Below are positions 47,180 through 58,390 of a stretch of DNA of 64,000 bases, in pieces. Each line of letters starts with the position of its first letter. The first letter of the stretch is position 1. The notes under the pieces are model-generated. The model saw only the letters and a list, made by a program, of their open reading frames with translations, did not search any database and was not told the origin of the DNA. Origin of the DNA: Coccinella septempunctata (taxonomy: Eukaryota; Arthropoda; Insecta; Coleoptera; Coccinellidae); contig NC_058196.1 in assembly GCF_907165205.1 (NCBI RefSeq), positions 20,502,501-20,566,500 on the forward strand, read 5' to 3'. The translations under genes and the position numbers were made by a program.

Positions 47180-47735
47180 AACAATGTCCGATCAGCTTGT
47201 TTATAAAATAACTGCTGTTGATTTAGGCCTGCCGCAGACATGCAATTTTTAGTTTTGCAACTGTTTAGTTGCAGAAGTGAGTACAATGCGTTTATATGGG
47301 GCCGCGCAGACATGCAACTGAAAAGTTGCAGCGATTGCCTATGTGTGCGCCCTCGAACCGCTTGCAATCAAACTGTTGCGCAACTGAATAGTTGCATGTC
47401 TGCGGCAGGCCTTACAGGCGCGTACTTACTGGCGAGCTTCAACTGCAACCGGCTATAAAAATCCCTTCATAGACTTCATAGACAGCCATCTTTATCTATC
47501 TCATCAAAATAATGCAATTGTTGTCCTTTATTATCAAGGCATATTTCAATCGATGTTGCCAGCTTGTACAATTCTTACAAAACGCTTTAAACTTTAAATA
47601 CCCATTTTTATTTTTCATTTTTAAGTGCTTAAAATAATTTTTTTTGGGAAACGGTTGAAATGGTTACTTCAAAATGTGATACTTCGAAAATATTTCATAA
47701 AAAATACATCATTTTCGTCAGAAGGAGTATTCTCT
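47180..47735 (+). repeat. Copy of the 6276-6650 dispersed repeat, carrying a MITE
   Basis: CTTGTTTATAAAATAACTGC-TGTTGATTTA upstream of the MITE and CAGGCGCGTACTTACTGGCG downstream match 6280-6345, and the match continues to 47735 (TTGTTGTCCTTTATTATCAA, GGGAAACGGTTG, CATCATTTTCGTCAGAAGGA). Confidence 0.7.
47226..47411. mobile_element. PIF/Harbinger-type MITE, 186 bp, TTA target duplication
   Basis: Perfect 20-bp TIRs (GGCCTGCCGCAGACATGCAA) flanked by TTA at 47223-47225 and 47412-47414. The related repeat at 6306-6345 has a single TTACAG at this point, giving the empty site. TIR sequence and 3-bp TTA duplication fit PIF/Harbinger. A third, internal copy of the TIR-like sequence (GCCGCGCAGACATGCAACTG) lies at 47303, so the element may be a composite of an older MITE. 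No transposase. Confidence 0.85.
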
Positions 47736-48684
47736 ATTTATTCCATTTCCAACACTCTTCAAATATTCTTATATGATATTTGATTTCGAAATTGAAGGGT
47801 TTCATTGTTGATGAATAACTGATGGTGAAATTTTGCACTATGCCTAAACAACGCGGCTGCAGACTACTCTGAATTCACGATTGATTAATAAATTGTAGCC
47901 AATCGGAAAACTCGCCATCACGTTGAATCGACTCTCTGATAGTTCTTCTCACGATTTACCCCTTTCCATCTACCCGGAGCATCGAAGATTCGGCATTTTC
48001 TCGTATCCACCACGAAAAAACCGAACACAATAACTCGATCTCCAACTTGGCTCTGGGAAATATTGTGAGAAGTTTCGAGTTTCAAATCCGCTAACGGCCA
48101 CGACCGACCGGAGTGGAAGTTTTATTTTACGGAATGCTAAATCAATTGCTCGTAGAAAAAAGGCTGTTCTGTTCGGAACAGCGTGGCGATAGCAACATTC
48201 GGCGGAAGTGCCTGGGCACTCTGATAAATTATTACCGAGAAGCTTCTTCCGCGATTTGCCCGCTTTGCATGCCGCATCGAATGGCATGTTTTCGATGAGA
48301 AGCGGCGGTTTAGGACCTAGAACGTGGTAGGAAGTGCTTGTCAGGAGGAAGCTGTGAAAAATTGAAAATAGCACTCGGGAAAAATGGTACTTGAAGGATG
48401 AAAACAAGAGAGTCTCACTAACCATTGTTGGATATGATCCTGACGTATTGTCGGTTTTTTATTCTTTCGAATATAGTGGAAATTTGTTTCCTGGGAGATT
48501 AAAGTACTGTTTTGCATTGTTTTGGGGAATTTTATCACAGGTTTTTAGTTGGAAAAAGGTGAACAAAACGATACAGTTTACGTTGCCACAATACCTGAAG
48601 GGTGAAAGAGGAATATCTGATTTTGCTGCTGTATTCTTAACTTCAGACAGATCTCTTTTAATATATTCTTATTTTACACATCTA
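47736..48684. other. No gene recognised
   Basis: 47970-48320 is GC-richer. A 151-codon minus-strand frame (47970-48425) covers it but shows no motif and overlaps an open plus-strand frame. Possible unique host sequence. Confidence 0.3.
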
Positions 48685-50207
48685 CACTGCACAAAAAAAT
48701 TAACTCACATTCTGAAAATCTCAATTTTAATGAAAGTTAACTCTACATTGACTTTATAACTTATTTTTTATGTTCTCTCGGGAATGTTTTGAACGAAACA
48801 ACACACATTAAATGGAAGAAAAATTCAGGATTTCACCGAATCTTATGTGAAAGAAGAGAAATGAACAATTTTCAAAATACTGAAATGCTGATAAGTGATT
48901 TAATAATTGGTATTTCCACCCCTTGCGACGGTTCATACTCAAAATGGGTGATCTTAAAATGTTCTGATCTAATCCTTCCCAGATTTCTCCGAGTTGGATT
49001 CCTAAGTCATTAAGAGTAGCTGGATGATTTTCTGAACTTCTCAGCCTTCTATTGAGGTTATCCCAAACCTGCTCAATCGGATTGAGATCTGGACTTCTTG
49101 CTGGTCATTCCATTCGAGAGACTTCAACTTCTTCAAGGTACTCCTGAACGATGCGCGCACGATGGGGTCTGGCATTATCGCCCATAAAAATGAAATTTTC
49201 ACCAATGTATGGGGCAAATGGCACTACATGCTCTTCAAGAATGTTCCTTATATACTTATCAGCATTCATAGCTCCATTATCAACGACCACTAGCTCTGTG
49301 CGAGCAGTCAAAGATATTCCACCCCATACCATAATCGATCCTCCCCCGAAACCAGTAGTAATCAGGAAATTGCACTGAGCATATCTTTCATGTGGACGTC
49401 TGTATACAAGGGAACGTCGATCACGATGGTAGAGGCAGAATCTAGACTCATCTGTGAAGAGAACTCTTTCCCAATCGGCCTCTTTCCCAATCGGCCTCTT
49501 TCCAATGGATATGCTCTCTCGCAAAATCCAAACGCGCCCTTCGATGGGCTGGGGTAAGAGCTGGGCCTCTTGCCGCGACACGAGGCCTCAAATCATATTC
49601 TCTGAGGCGATTCCTTATTGTCTGAGTGCTAATTTGCACCTCATGAGTTTGCTCAAGCTGAATTTGAAGGAGGCGAGCGGTTGCAAACCATTGTCTCAAC
49701 GGAGAAACTCTCAAGTAACGTTCTTGAATGGCAGTTGTTACCCGAGGTCTACCCTGTTCTGGTCTTCGGACATTCATTCCTGTCTCCCTGAATCGCTGCA
49801 ACATTCTGGACACACTTGTATGGGAAACTCCAAACCTTTCTGCAATTATTGTGTATGTCCACCCTTCTTCTCGCAAAACTACCGCTTGGGCACATTCCTC
49901 TTGGGTCAAATTGCGTGTTTCGCGTTGCATAGCGATCGAGTGTAGAAAATCAAACGAAAGAAAAACTATTGATCACTAGAATTGATCGAGAACAACTGAT
50001 TTTAGAATGCAGCCAATACATTCAAAATCTGATAATATAATCTTTTTTTATTCCTGCTGGGAAAAAACATCTGTATTGAAGAAAACCGTTGAAAGTGGAT
50101 AACATATGCATGCATAATTCTGATAAAAATAATTATCATTGAGAACACCTTCATTTGTAGAATAAATTTGAGATTTCCATAATGTGCATTAATTTTCCTG
50201 CGCAGTG
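48685..50207 (-). mobile_element. Tc1-like transposon, nearly complete
   Basis: 1,523 bp with TA on both sides (48683-48684 and 50208-50209). Inverted termini begin CACTGCACAAAAAAATTAAC (left) and CACTGCGCAGGAAAATTAAT (right, minus strand), and similarity continues through CACATT.. GAAATCTCAA. It contains the transposase pseudogene below. A truncated relative lies at 58491-59296. Confidence 0.85.
48900..49930 (-). pseudogene. Tc1-like transposase (DDE), pseudogene with few lesions
   Basis: Start MQRETRNLTQEECAQAVVLR; a paired-type helix-turn-helix (GWTYTIIAERFGVSHTSVSR, residues about 28-47), the GRPR linker (EQGRPRVTT), a second HTH (VQISTQTIRNRLREYDLRPR), then the catalytic domain with D1 in VLFTDESRFCLY, D2 in FMGDNARPHRA and E in PARSPDLNPIEQVWD. 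All three catalytic residues are encoded. Three lesions are visible: a 16-bp tandem duplication (GCCGATTGGGAAAGAG repeated near 49467-49500) that shifts the frame, TGA in place of Trp before PARSPDLNP (near 49104), and a frameshift near the C-terminus, where GGNTNY and a stop (48900) appear in another frame. The relative at 58.5 kb lacks the 16-bp duplication. Confidence 0.9.
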
Positions 50208-50209
50208 TA

Positions 50210-51032
50210 TTTCATTTTAAATTAAATTATTTTTTTCGGCCGATAAGTCGACAAGTTTAATTTAGTGGCTATCAAGACTATAACTCATCCGAGCGAATTT
50301 TAAATTTTTATTTACAACGCCCACTGACAAAATATGAGTTCAATTATTAACTAAGTAATCCAAGCCAAGAATGGTAGACTACCAGTTGTCAAGTAAAATT
50401 CTAAAAAGGACCCCTTTGTGTTCTACTGATGATTACTGTCCGAAAAATTAAATAATCATTTTGGCACTTGATTATATTGTGACACAGTATCAATCCGAAT
50501 TCAAAGAAAAATTGCCAAATGGATCCGACGTTACACAAGATATGTGTCCGACGTTATACAAGATATTTATCAATTCAAAGGATGAAAATTGAATGAAATC
50601 AACATAGAAAGATTCTCGAATATGGACTAGAATCTTTCAATATTGGCAGATTTACTCCATGTCTTGTCATATCGGAAGTACCTAACTTTTTCTTAGAATA
50701 AGGATTAGTATTAATGAAAAACTCATGTTTTAACTTTTCCAGTATATTTGAATTCAGAATAAAATTGACAGCTTCGGGGAGATATTCAACTCGTATCTCA
50801 GTTACGTAAAACAATTGATTTGATTTTTCATGATATACTACTTGCTCATTCAAACAATCATAATCATTTCTCATAAGTATCCTCTGGGTCATCAAAGTAT
50901 TGTTAATTCAGTTTTTTCAAAAACACTTTAGGTGAAGTATTCGTCCACTATATATGTAACTATTTGTATACATATAAGCATTTATCGTTTTAATAGTCAC
51001 TGAAGCGATAACGAGGAGCTTATATTACTAAC
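50210..51032. other. No gene seen
   Basis: AT-rich. A 98-codon minus-strand frame (50599-50895) has no recognisable motif. Confidence 0.4.
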
Positions 51033-51163
51033 GGGTGGTTTTATAGTCAAACTTGAAGTCACTTTAATTTTAAAGTTTGCTTCAACCCTAGTAATAATAA
51101 CCCTAAAGCAAGCTTTAAGTTTGAAGAGACTTTGAATTGGATTATGAAACTACACATTAACGG
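51033..51163. mobile_element. Palindromic MITE, about 130 bp
   Basis: GTGGTTTTATAGTCAAACTT-GAAGTCACTTTAA on the left pairs, at roughly three quarters identity, with the right end read on the minus strand (GTAGTTTCATAATCCAATTC-AAAGTCTCTTCAAA). A related half-element is at 42470-42540 (AAAGTGACGTTTAATTCGAT-TATGAAACTGGACGTTA). Confidence 0.55.
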
Positions 51164-52300
51164 TTTATTTATCTTCAATTCATTCTCGCATGCCACATCA
51201 CAAAATGTTGGAGGTTTTTATCGGGTATAAGAGTCTTGATGGCTTTTAACAGTTTCTTTTACTCTTTATTGAATTCCTAGGCTTTCGCTACCATTCCGTC
51301 CAGCTTCATCAGAGGTCTAAAAACAAAACATGATCATGATTCGTTTGAGTTTAGAAAATTACGTGTGGCACTCACTCAATGTGAGGTTATTCTCAACAAA
51401 CTTCGCTCCATTCTAACTTGCTAATATTGTTCTTCCTTTTATTTATTTTTTTATTATATTATCACACAATCACAATATTATCACAAAATCATTATCGAAC
51501 CACATAAGTAATAGGTTGATTCCATGGTCAGTTTTGTGTGTGGCATGCCGGGCATGCGACAATTATCCAATAAACAAATCCAATAGAAATTTGACAATCC
51601 TGGCCCGGATAAAATTCACAAAACATTTTTTATCCATCCACATGATATAGTCCTCTAATCAAAATTGTTGGTTAACAATTTACTTCCTGTCTCTTAAAAT
51701 AATTTAAACCTCAATAAATAGAATTCATGAAGAACTGTTTTTGTTTCAGGGGAAATATTACAATGTCCTGGTACGTATATGTATAAGGCTTGAACTACAT
51801 TCATCAGAGAAAATTAGAACTGTTGAGAAGTGGTTGTAGACATTCCAAGGCAACCAGAAACAGAGACATACTATTAGTTCAATTTCAGTTTACAAGAAAG
51901 ATGCTAAGAGAAAGTTCAACAATATATGTTTAGGATGTAGATTGAAACATTACATAACATACAAGGGTGTATTTGAAGGTGAGGCTTTTTTTCAACAGGA
52001 GGTAGAACTGGTCAAAATGAAGCGTTTTAGCAAAAATCACCTATGCAAAACTTTCAAAATGACAAAGTTGAAAAAATTGAAAATGATCACTGAAATATAT
52101 CCTAATACGACCCTAGACCGTTTGTTAGCTGAATTATCCAAAGCAGTGGGAAAAAACTTATCTCCTGATTCGACCATGTGGTCTCCGTTTAGGATATTGG
52201 CTCGTTCGTGGTAATGAAAATAGAAATTTAGGATTGCCGAATTATTCTTATTATTTTTTAGTAACTTACACGATTTTATGAAATGGCTCATTTCGATATA
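51164..52300. other. No gene; one decayed hammerhead-like motif
   Basis: At 51266-51318 the minus strand reads CTCTGATGAAGCTGG.. GGTAGCGAAAGCC: a CTGATGA core, short GCT/AGC stem II and GAAA, but no convincing stem III or stem I. The rest is AT-rich. Confidence 0.35.
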
Positions 52301-52644
52301 AACTGACAGAACAGATTCAGGACACAAGTATAAAAAATAGAATAATAATTCAAAATGTCACCCATAAAATTCGTCTAAATTATTCACGAATTTTTTCACA
52401 ATGAACATCACAATCTTCTTGTTCGAACATTCCAACAATAGTCGTGAAAATGGGATGAAATGGGGAAATATCAACTGACAGAACAGATTCAGGACACAAG
52501 TATAAAAAATAGCATAATAATTCAAAATGTCACCCATAAAATTCGTCTAAATTATTCACGAATTTTTTCACAATGAGCATCACAATCTTCTTGTTCGAAC
52601 ATTCCAACAATAGTCGTGAAAATGGGATGAAATGGGGAAATATC
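52301..52644. repeat. Recent 172-bp tandem duplication
   Basis: 52301-52472 is repeated at 52473-52644 with only two differences seen (ATAGAATAAT/ATAGCATAAT and GAACATC/GAGCATC). No coding content; neither copy extends beyond two units. Confidence 0.9.
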
Positions 52645-54422
52645 ATAGAACTTTTTCAACATAACTAACATGAGCACAAGAAACTGCCTCGATTTTCTAA
52701 ATTTTTTTACCCTATATTGCACGATACAACAATTATGACTCTCTCAAAAGTGACCTGATGCATCTAATCCGATGAACTTGGTACTGAACCATTAATTGTC
52801 CGGAGTCACCTTCCACAGTCCCGTACTTCTAGAGGTTGTATCTCAGCCATCTTGGATATTTTATGGAGGCTGTTTTTGGTTGAACGACTTATTTTGATAA
52901 GTTCTATCTTCTGTCAAAAAAAAGTGTCACCTTTGAAAACACCCTGTATACTCAGGATATGAATAGAAGCATTTCACAAAACGGAGCAAAATTATTGCGT
53001 TCGGAGAGATTGCCTGATAATCCATTTAAATAAATTTCAATTACCCTGGATTTTATTGTTTGCAAAGTATTTTAGGTGCCATATATTTTGTATCAATTGT
53101 TGTCACAATGGCGATGCATGATAAAGGAATAAATAAATAAATGACTTCGTTCTTAGAATATGGATGAAATTAATATCAATATGCTGATTCTTGAGGAATC
53201 CACTCTGAACTTCATACCTATTCAAGTTTTCCTCATGTTGATAAAAGTTTTCCTGAAAAACTCAGATCCTTCTTAAGCTCTGTCGACGACTCAACTCCAG
53301 CGAGAGAAAATCCAATAATCAGAGAATCGAATCTTTTTGAAGTAAGTATGAAGTTTTGTTGTTACCGGAATGTGTACGTATATGCAGCTCGAGGATATCG
53401 AGTTAGAGCGTATATATTACCTGCATTTTCCGTGCCTTCAAGTGCCTTATCTTCCTCTCCATTCCCCAGAGGGGTTCATTCAAAGATAACACATTTAATT
53501 TCGAACGGAATCACTTGGGCTTGGTGGGGCCATCAGAGGAGAACCTTACCGTGGGCTGCTCTTCCCTCGGGACCATTGTTCGGAAACTTTCGCGTCATAT
53601 TTTACTGTTGCAAGATTCATTGCTTACTGCAACAGATGGCTTTGAAATATTAATTCCTGAATGAATACGTCGGAGAGTTATCTACTTCCATTGTCAGAGA
53701 CATGAAAGTTGAGTCGCTGAGTGCAAATTCGCGAGATTTGACGCGATAAGAAAGTGGAAGTCTTGGCAGTGAATATTTGAGCTTTCGAGAGCCATTTCGT
53801 TGAAACCATGGATGAAAACTTATCTTCATCTCGATTTTGATGAAGCTAATCTACAGCATCTTTCCAATATCTATTGTAGTTTGAGCATTCTCTACTTAGC
53901 ATTTGTCTCCTCAACTTTTATTGCTGATGAATTTGGACAAACAAAGACAGCAAACTTCATTCATTATTTCCTGACCGAATGTGGTCTAGCGAGCGAACCT
54001 TCTTGAATCACCTGCAGTCGCTTGACGAATTGTTGTACTTTCGTTGACTGCAGGTAGTAGTTGAATCTGAGAGCCATAATTGGTTTGTGGGAGTCTGTAG
54101 AGCAAGTGTGTTTTGGTTCAGTATTTGCAAGATAGGTGGCGCATCGTGCTGAGAATTGAAAATATATCTCAAAGCGACCTCCCGATTTCGCTTAAGGCCC
54201 CATCCTCAGCTTGAAATAAACTGCTCCACATGAGTTAGGCATATTGACTCAAATTGCAAAAAAATATAGTTAAAATAAAATTTTTGTGATTAAAATTCAT
54301 ATTAATATGATTTTAAGTTGCAAATTAATTTTAGCCTGTAGGTCTGCAGCGTATTCAGGTTAAGAAAAATCGAGAAAAATAACGAAATTTTATTCCCAGA
54401 GAATTCAAGCATTTTAAGACTA
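52645..54422. other. No gene recognised; repeat ends
   Basis: Around 52700-52950 there is typical short-repeat sequence ending ACACCCTGTATA. 53340-53640 is GC-richer with a 101-codon frame lacking motifs. At 54170-54215 the minus strand has CTGAGGATGGGG.. AAGCGAAATCGG, a decayed PLE-tail-like motif. Confidence 0.35.
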
Positions 54423-55185
54423 TCAATACAATGTATGGCCTCCACGGGCATCAATAACAGCTTGACATCTTCTTTGCATATTACACACGAGGTTGTTGAA
54501 CATTTCTTGAGGAATTTGTCAATGACATGCTCCCTATAGTGTGAGGCGGTCATATTCCCAGCAAAAATGTGTAGATCTGTGCGCCCGTTCAAACATATCC
54601 CGGCCAATACCATAACACTACCCCTTCGGAATGGATGTACTTCTTGGACATAGCGACGATTTCGGGGTATGCGTGGGATTGTCCATACCTTTATTCTTCG
54701 AGATTCTGAAAATCGTCCATATCTGGATTCATCAGTGAAAAGGACACTACGCCATTGATCGTTCCAATTGATATGTTGCCTTGCCCATTCCAGTCTTTGA
54801 CGCTTATGGTCACGTGTTAATGGAACTCCTCTTAATGGACGTCTAGAACCTCCACCTTCACCTCTCTCAAACGTCGTCTGATGGTTTCGATGGAAACTTG
54901 GACCCCATCTGCATTTTGAAGAGTATTCCGTAGCATTCTACACGTAGATGTAGGGTTTCTTCTCGCCGAAACGGTGATGAAACGATCCTAACCAGGTGTT
55001 GTTTTTTGTCGCCCACCAAGCCTTGGTCTTTCCAACACGAAACCTGTCTCCCTGAACCTATCCCAAAGTCGAGATATCACACTTTGGCTGACTTGGAGCC
55101 TTTCCGCTACAACAACCTGGGTTAGGCCACCCTGTAGCATTCCGATAGCCCTATTAGCCTCAGCGTTTAATTTACGTCTTGGCAT
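54423..55185 (-). pseudogene. Second Tc1-like transposase family, internally deleted pseudogene
   Basis: Starts MPRRKLNAEANRAIGMLQGG with a paired-type HTH (LTQVVVAERLQVSQSVISRL, WDRFRETG). A stop and frameshift follow, then SVLFTDESRYGRFSESRRIK containing D1, and GSVMVLAGICLNGRTDLHIF. After HYREHVID the sequence jumps, in another frame, to IPQEMFNNLVCNMQRRCQAV and the C-terminus IDARGGHTLY with its stop at 54423. The segment that would hold D2 (DNARPH-type) and the final Glu (PDLNPIE-type) is missing, so about 760 bp remain of a gene normally near 1 kb. Distinct from the 48.7 kb family. I could not define its terminal repeats. Confidence 0.8.
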
Positions 55186-55556
55186 TTTCAGAAAACTCGT
55201 TTCAAATCGAAGCCGTTGATAAACTGACTTCATTTCAAAATAAGAACATTCATGAAGCATAGCAAAGAACCAAACTTCAGAAAAAAGTCGACCAGATTGA
55301 CGAAATGTCTCATACTGATTTTTATTGGATCGATTCAAGTGGTTATTGAGTTTTAAATGATTTCACAGCGATTTTCTCGAAGATTACATACTTTTAAAAA
55401 CGATTGAATACGATATCCCTAACTCTTGTGGAGCAGTATATTTAACAATGAGGATAAATTCAGATGCATACCACCCGACGATATGAATATCGACAAGTGT
55501 TACGATCTGAATTGAGCTAGCCAATTTGCCATCGTCAAGGCCCCAAATGGAGTACG

Positions 55557-55641
55557 CTCCACCGAAGAAAAGCAAATGCTGACCATGGTTTCGGCCTCAT
55601 TTATCCTCATCAGAGCAACATAGCATTTTTCTACGGTGGAG
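55557..55641 (-). ncRNA. Type I hammerhead ribozyme A
   Basis: Minus strand, 5' to 3': CTCCACCG, a U-U mismatch and AGAAAA form the outer stem I with UUUUCU and CGGTGGAG; TGCT/AGCA forms the inner stem I. The core CTGATGA is perfect. GGAT..GGCC is a damaged stem II with about two GC pairs. GAAAC and ACCATGGT follow (stem III palindrome, suited to dimer formation), then C17. Predicted cut between plus-strand 55580 and 55581. The damaged stem II probably lowers activity. Confidence 0.6.
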
Positions 55642-56046
55642 AACGCTTGGCATTGATGGAACTTTATTCAATGTTGGCGTGTTCTACTGGGTAATATTAA
55701 TCTAGAGCGCCACCCAACATGAAACGGTGTCCGATTCAATCCCCTCCAGATAGAAACCAAGACGAAGACAATAGCATATGTCCCATATTTTCCCTAATTC
55801 AGTACGCCGATTCGCTTTGCGAACGTCAGACGCATGATGAATTGAGAAGTCTGGGACGCGCTCAGGTCATGGCAGAGAACGATGCCAGCGGTACAATAAT
55901 GAAGAGTGATAACGCCTAAACGGCAATGAATAAAATAATGAGGATAAATTCAGATGCATACCACCCGACGATATGAATATCGACAAGTGTCACGATCTGA
56001 ATTGAGCTAGCCAATTTGCCATCGTCAAGGTCTTAAATGGAGTACG

Positions 56047-56131
56047 CTCCACCGAAGAAAAGCAGATGCTGACCATGGTTTCGGCCTCATTTGGCCTCAT
56101 CAAAGCAACATAGCATTTTTCTACGGTGGAG
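56047..56131 (-). ncRNA. Type I hammerhead ribozyme B
   Basis: Same fold as A: outer stem I CTCCACCG/CGGTGGAG plus AGAAAA/UUUUCU, inner TGCT/AGCA. Stem II is intact (GGCC/GGCC), followed by GAAAC, ACCATGGT and C17. The core, however, reads TTGATGA, with the essential C3 changed to U. Predicted cut between 56070 and 56071. A and B carry complementary defects, so their ancestor likely had a perfect ribozyme. Confidence 0.6.
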
Positions 56132-57062
56132 ATGCCCGGTTGGAGTATGTTATTTTAAAAAATATTCAATTCGGGTAAATTTTCATGATGATAAAATCGT
56201 CCAAATGAAATCATATCGAGTTTCTCCGACAAATGATAAAAATTCAGGAAAACGTTTCCGATTTCCACGAAATTACGATTGAGCGTCGAAATATACTATA
56301 AATACTGATTTGTATTGGGATTTTTCTGCCTGGTATTCGCATTCACTCATGAATTCTCTATTTCCAGCGTTTACTGCAGCTCACGAGGTCGCCAAAATGT
56401 AATAATCTGAAATGGAGAATGATAGCCGAATTTATTTACCCAATTCGATTCGATTTTATCGGCATGCAATCCCAAATACTATGTTGGAGTTTCATCGACG
56501 CAGTCAAATCAAATGACGGAATTTCGGCCGTTCCATTTTAAATAACATTTGGCAATGACCATTAAAATAAGGGGACTGCAAAATTGATGTACCTATGTAT
56601 ACAAAAATGTGACTTGTTTATATAGTGTGTCCCAGTTGAAATGTAGAATTTATGAGTACTTTGTTTCTAACAAACAGGTTTCTCCAATTTGAATCGAAAT
56701 TAAAACCACTGACACCCAATTTAGCTTATATTCGGAATGAAGATTGCGCTCAGCGATAAAATATCATTCTGCTTCTGCATTAGTCCCTTTTCTAGAAATT
56801 CAAACTATTTTATGGAGTTCTGTTAAATTATCTTGTGGAATATGGAGAGTAGAGAGAGGGAGAACGATCGCCGTACTAAAAATGTGTCCCCGAAAACAGG
56901 GAACGTAGGATAGGTGTCGCTGCGATTGCTGCGTTTATCGATAAGAGGTGGGGATTCAAGCGTCAAATTGAATAATTGAAATGAACAGCCTTCATTTTAT
57001 TTTAGGTAATGTGTCATCGTAGTTTTTTCGGATGAATTTTCAAATACCTTTCTTCAAATCTA
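56132..57062. other. No gene seen
   Basis: AT-rich with a GC-richer patch at 56850-56960. No frame or repeat partner recognised. Confidence 0.4.
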
Positions 57063-57594
57063 CAGTCCCTGGCCATATTATTAGACGCATTGATTCGATG
57101 CAAAATCTCAATATTGAATTATTAAATTGAATGTATATGTTACATATACTTCATCTGTAAATGGTTTGCACATATAATATATCATATTTAATAAAAAATA
57201 TTGATTTATTGATGATTAAACATGAAATTCTAATATTTTGCTGAACCACCCTGTGTAGCTATGAGAGCTTCATACTATCAATGCAGAATTGTTCGGTTTG
57301 CTGCATTCGAGGATGATGATTTCATATGTGGATTATCGGAATAACGTCCGAACCTGCAAAATGCAACACGTCCACTGAAAGACATAGTACTGATTCATAC
57401 TTGAATGAATGTACTAATGAAGTACTAATACTACAACATCAAAAATAAATGCCAAATAGAACAATTTAATGAGAGTCGTAGATAAAACTGATATTCTGTG
57501 GAAATGAAATTCAAATATGCTGCTTTTTCCTCGGGCAATACCACTAAATATAAAAAAAAATCCTCAGTGCGTCTAATAAACTGGCCAGGGACTG
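57063..57594 (-). mobile_element. Tc1-type remnant with 31-bp TIRs
   Basis: 532 bp with TA at both sides (57061-57062, 57595-57596). TIRs of 31 bp (CAGTCCCTGGCCA-x2-TTATT then AGACGCA-x-TGA) have about three mismatches. On the minus strand near 57235-57275 the frame ends ALIATQGGSAKY and a stop, the typical C-terminus of Tc1/Tc3-like transposases (..ANGG-x-T/A-KY). The rest of the transposase is deleted. A third Tc1-type lineage, different from those at 48.7 and 54.4 kb. Confidence 0.75.
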
Positions 57595-57596
57595 TA

Positions 57597-58390
57597 TATT
57601 AAATATGAGTTCTCTGAATTATATGCAATAAAATACAAGTCAAATTATAGAGGAGACTATGTTATCAGCTTTATTCATTCATAATAAATGACGAAATCAA
57701 TGAAATTCAAAAGAAATCACTGATCAAAAAAATCGTACCCACTTTTGTTACACATTGTTTATTGAAAACAGGTATGTTAGTTGGTTTACCGTAATCTCCA
57801 AAATTATATAATATAAATTTGCAGTAAGGAGTAGTACACATCAAGACAACAAAAAGAAGCAATCTCAGATTAGGTATTAGAGTAGATTATGTTTCCAATA
57901 CTCAGCTGAGAACCGATATAAACCATATTATGTTATGCCAAAATTCTTCAAGAATACCCAATTCTGAACCATGTAGTTTTATTGGTTAGATATTCTTATT
58001 CAAAAGAGTCAACTTCTCATGAAGGATGACAATTTCGATTTCGTTTATAATGAATCCATCACCTTTTTGATATCTTCATCGCAAAAGTGCTCTTGACACA
58101 CAAATTGATTCGGAGTCGATTCTTGAGGTGAGGTTTTTCCAATTTTCTCTCAAAAATGCTCTCGGAAATGATATCTCTTCTCCTTTTCTTTCCGATGCCA
58201 AAACACTCTTACACTAGCGCACGCTTCAACATTTCACCATGGTCATATGTTGTAATGGAAATGAACCATTTATGAACCCGATATTGATATACGTCAAAAA
58301 GATTGTTGTCCCCTAGAGATGTTTATTATAGTATTTATTGACAACCACGATTTTGAACAATGTTCCAAAGGAAAAAATCCATTTATCTAA
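57597..58390. other. No gene seen
   Basis: AT-rich spacer without recognised features. Confidence 0.4.

Larger units (their letters stand above)
55447..56131 (-). mobile_element. Retrozyme-like tandem: 490-bp unit bounded by two hammerheads
   Basis: A 195-bp segment (55447-55641) is repeated directly at 55937-56131, exactly 490 bp apart, with about 295 unique bases between. Each repeat contains a hammerhead fold on the minus strand, so a transcript cut at both sites would release a 490-nt RNA. The unique part has no reading frame but includes TTGAATAAAG (minus, near 55655). This is the architecture of animal retrozymes and of tandem PLE pseudo-LTRs. Diverged relatives are at 41331-41540 and 22055-22095. 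Confidence 0.65.

Noticed and set aside
47970..48425. 151-codon minus-strand frame in GC-richer DNA
   Set aside because: No recognisable motif, an overlapping plus-strand frame, and no splice or start context.
49454..49945. 163-codon plus-strand frame (and 58507-59061)
   Set aside because: Antisense shadow of the Tc1 transposase on the minus strand; the same shadow appears in both copies.
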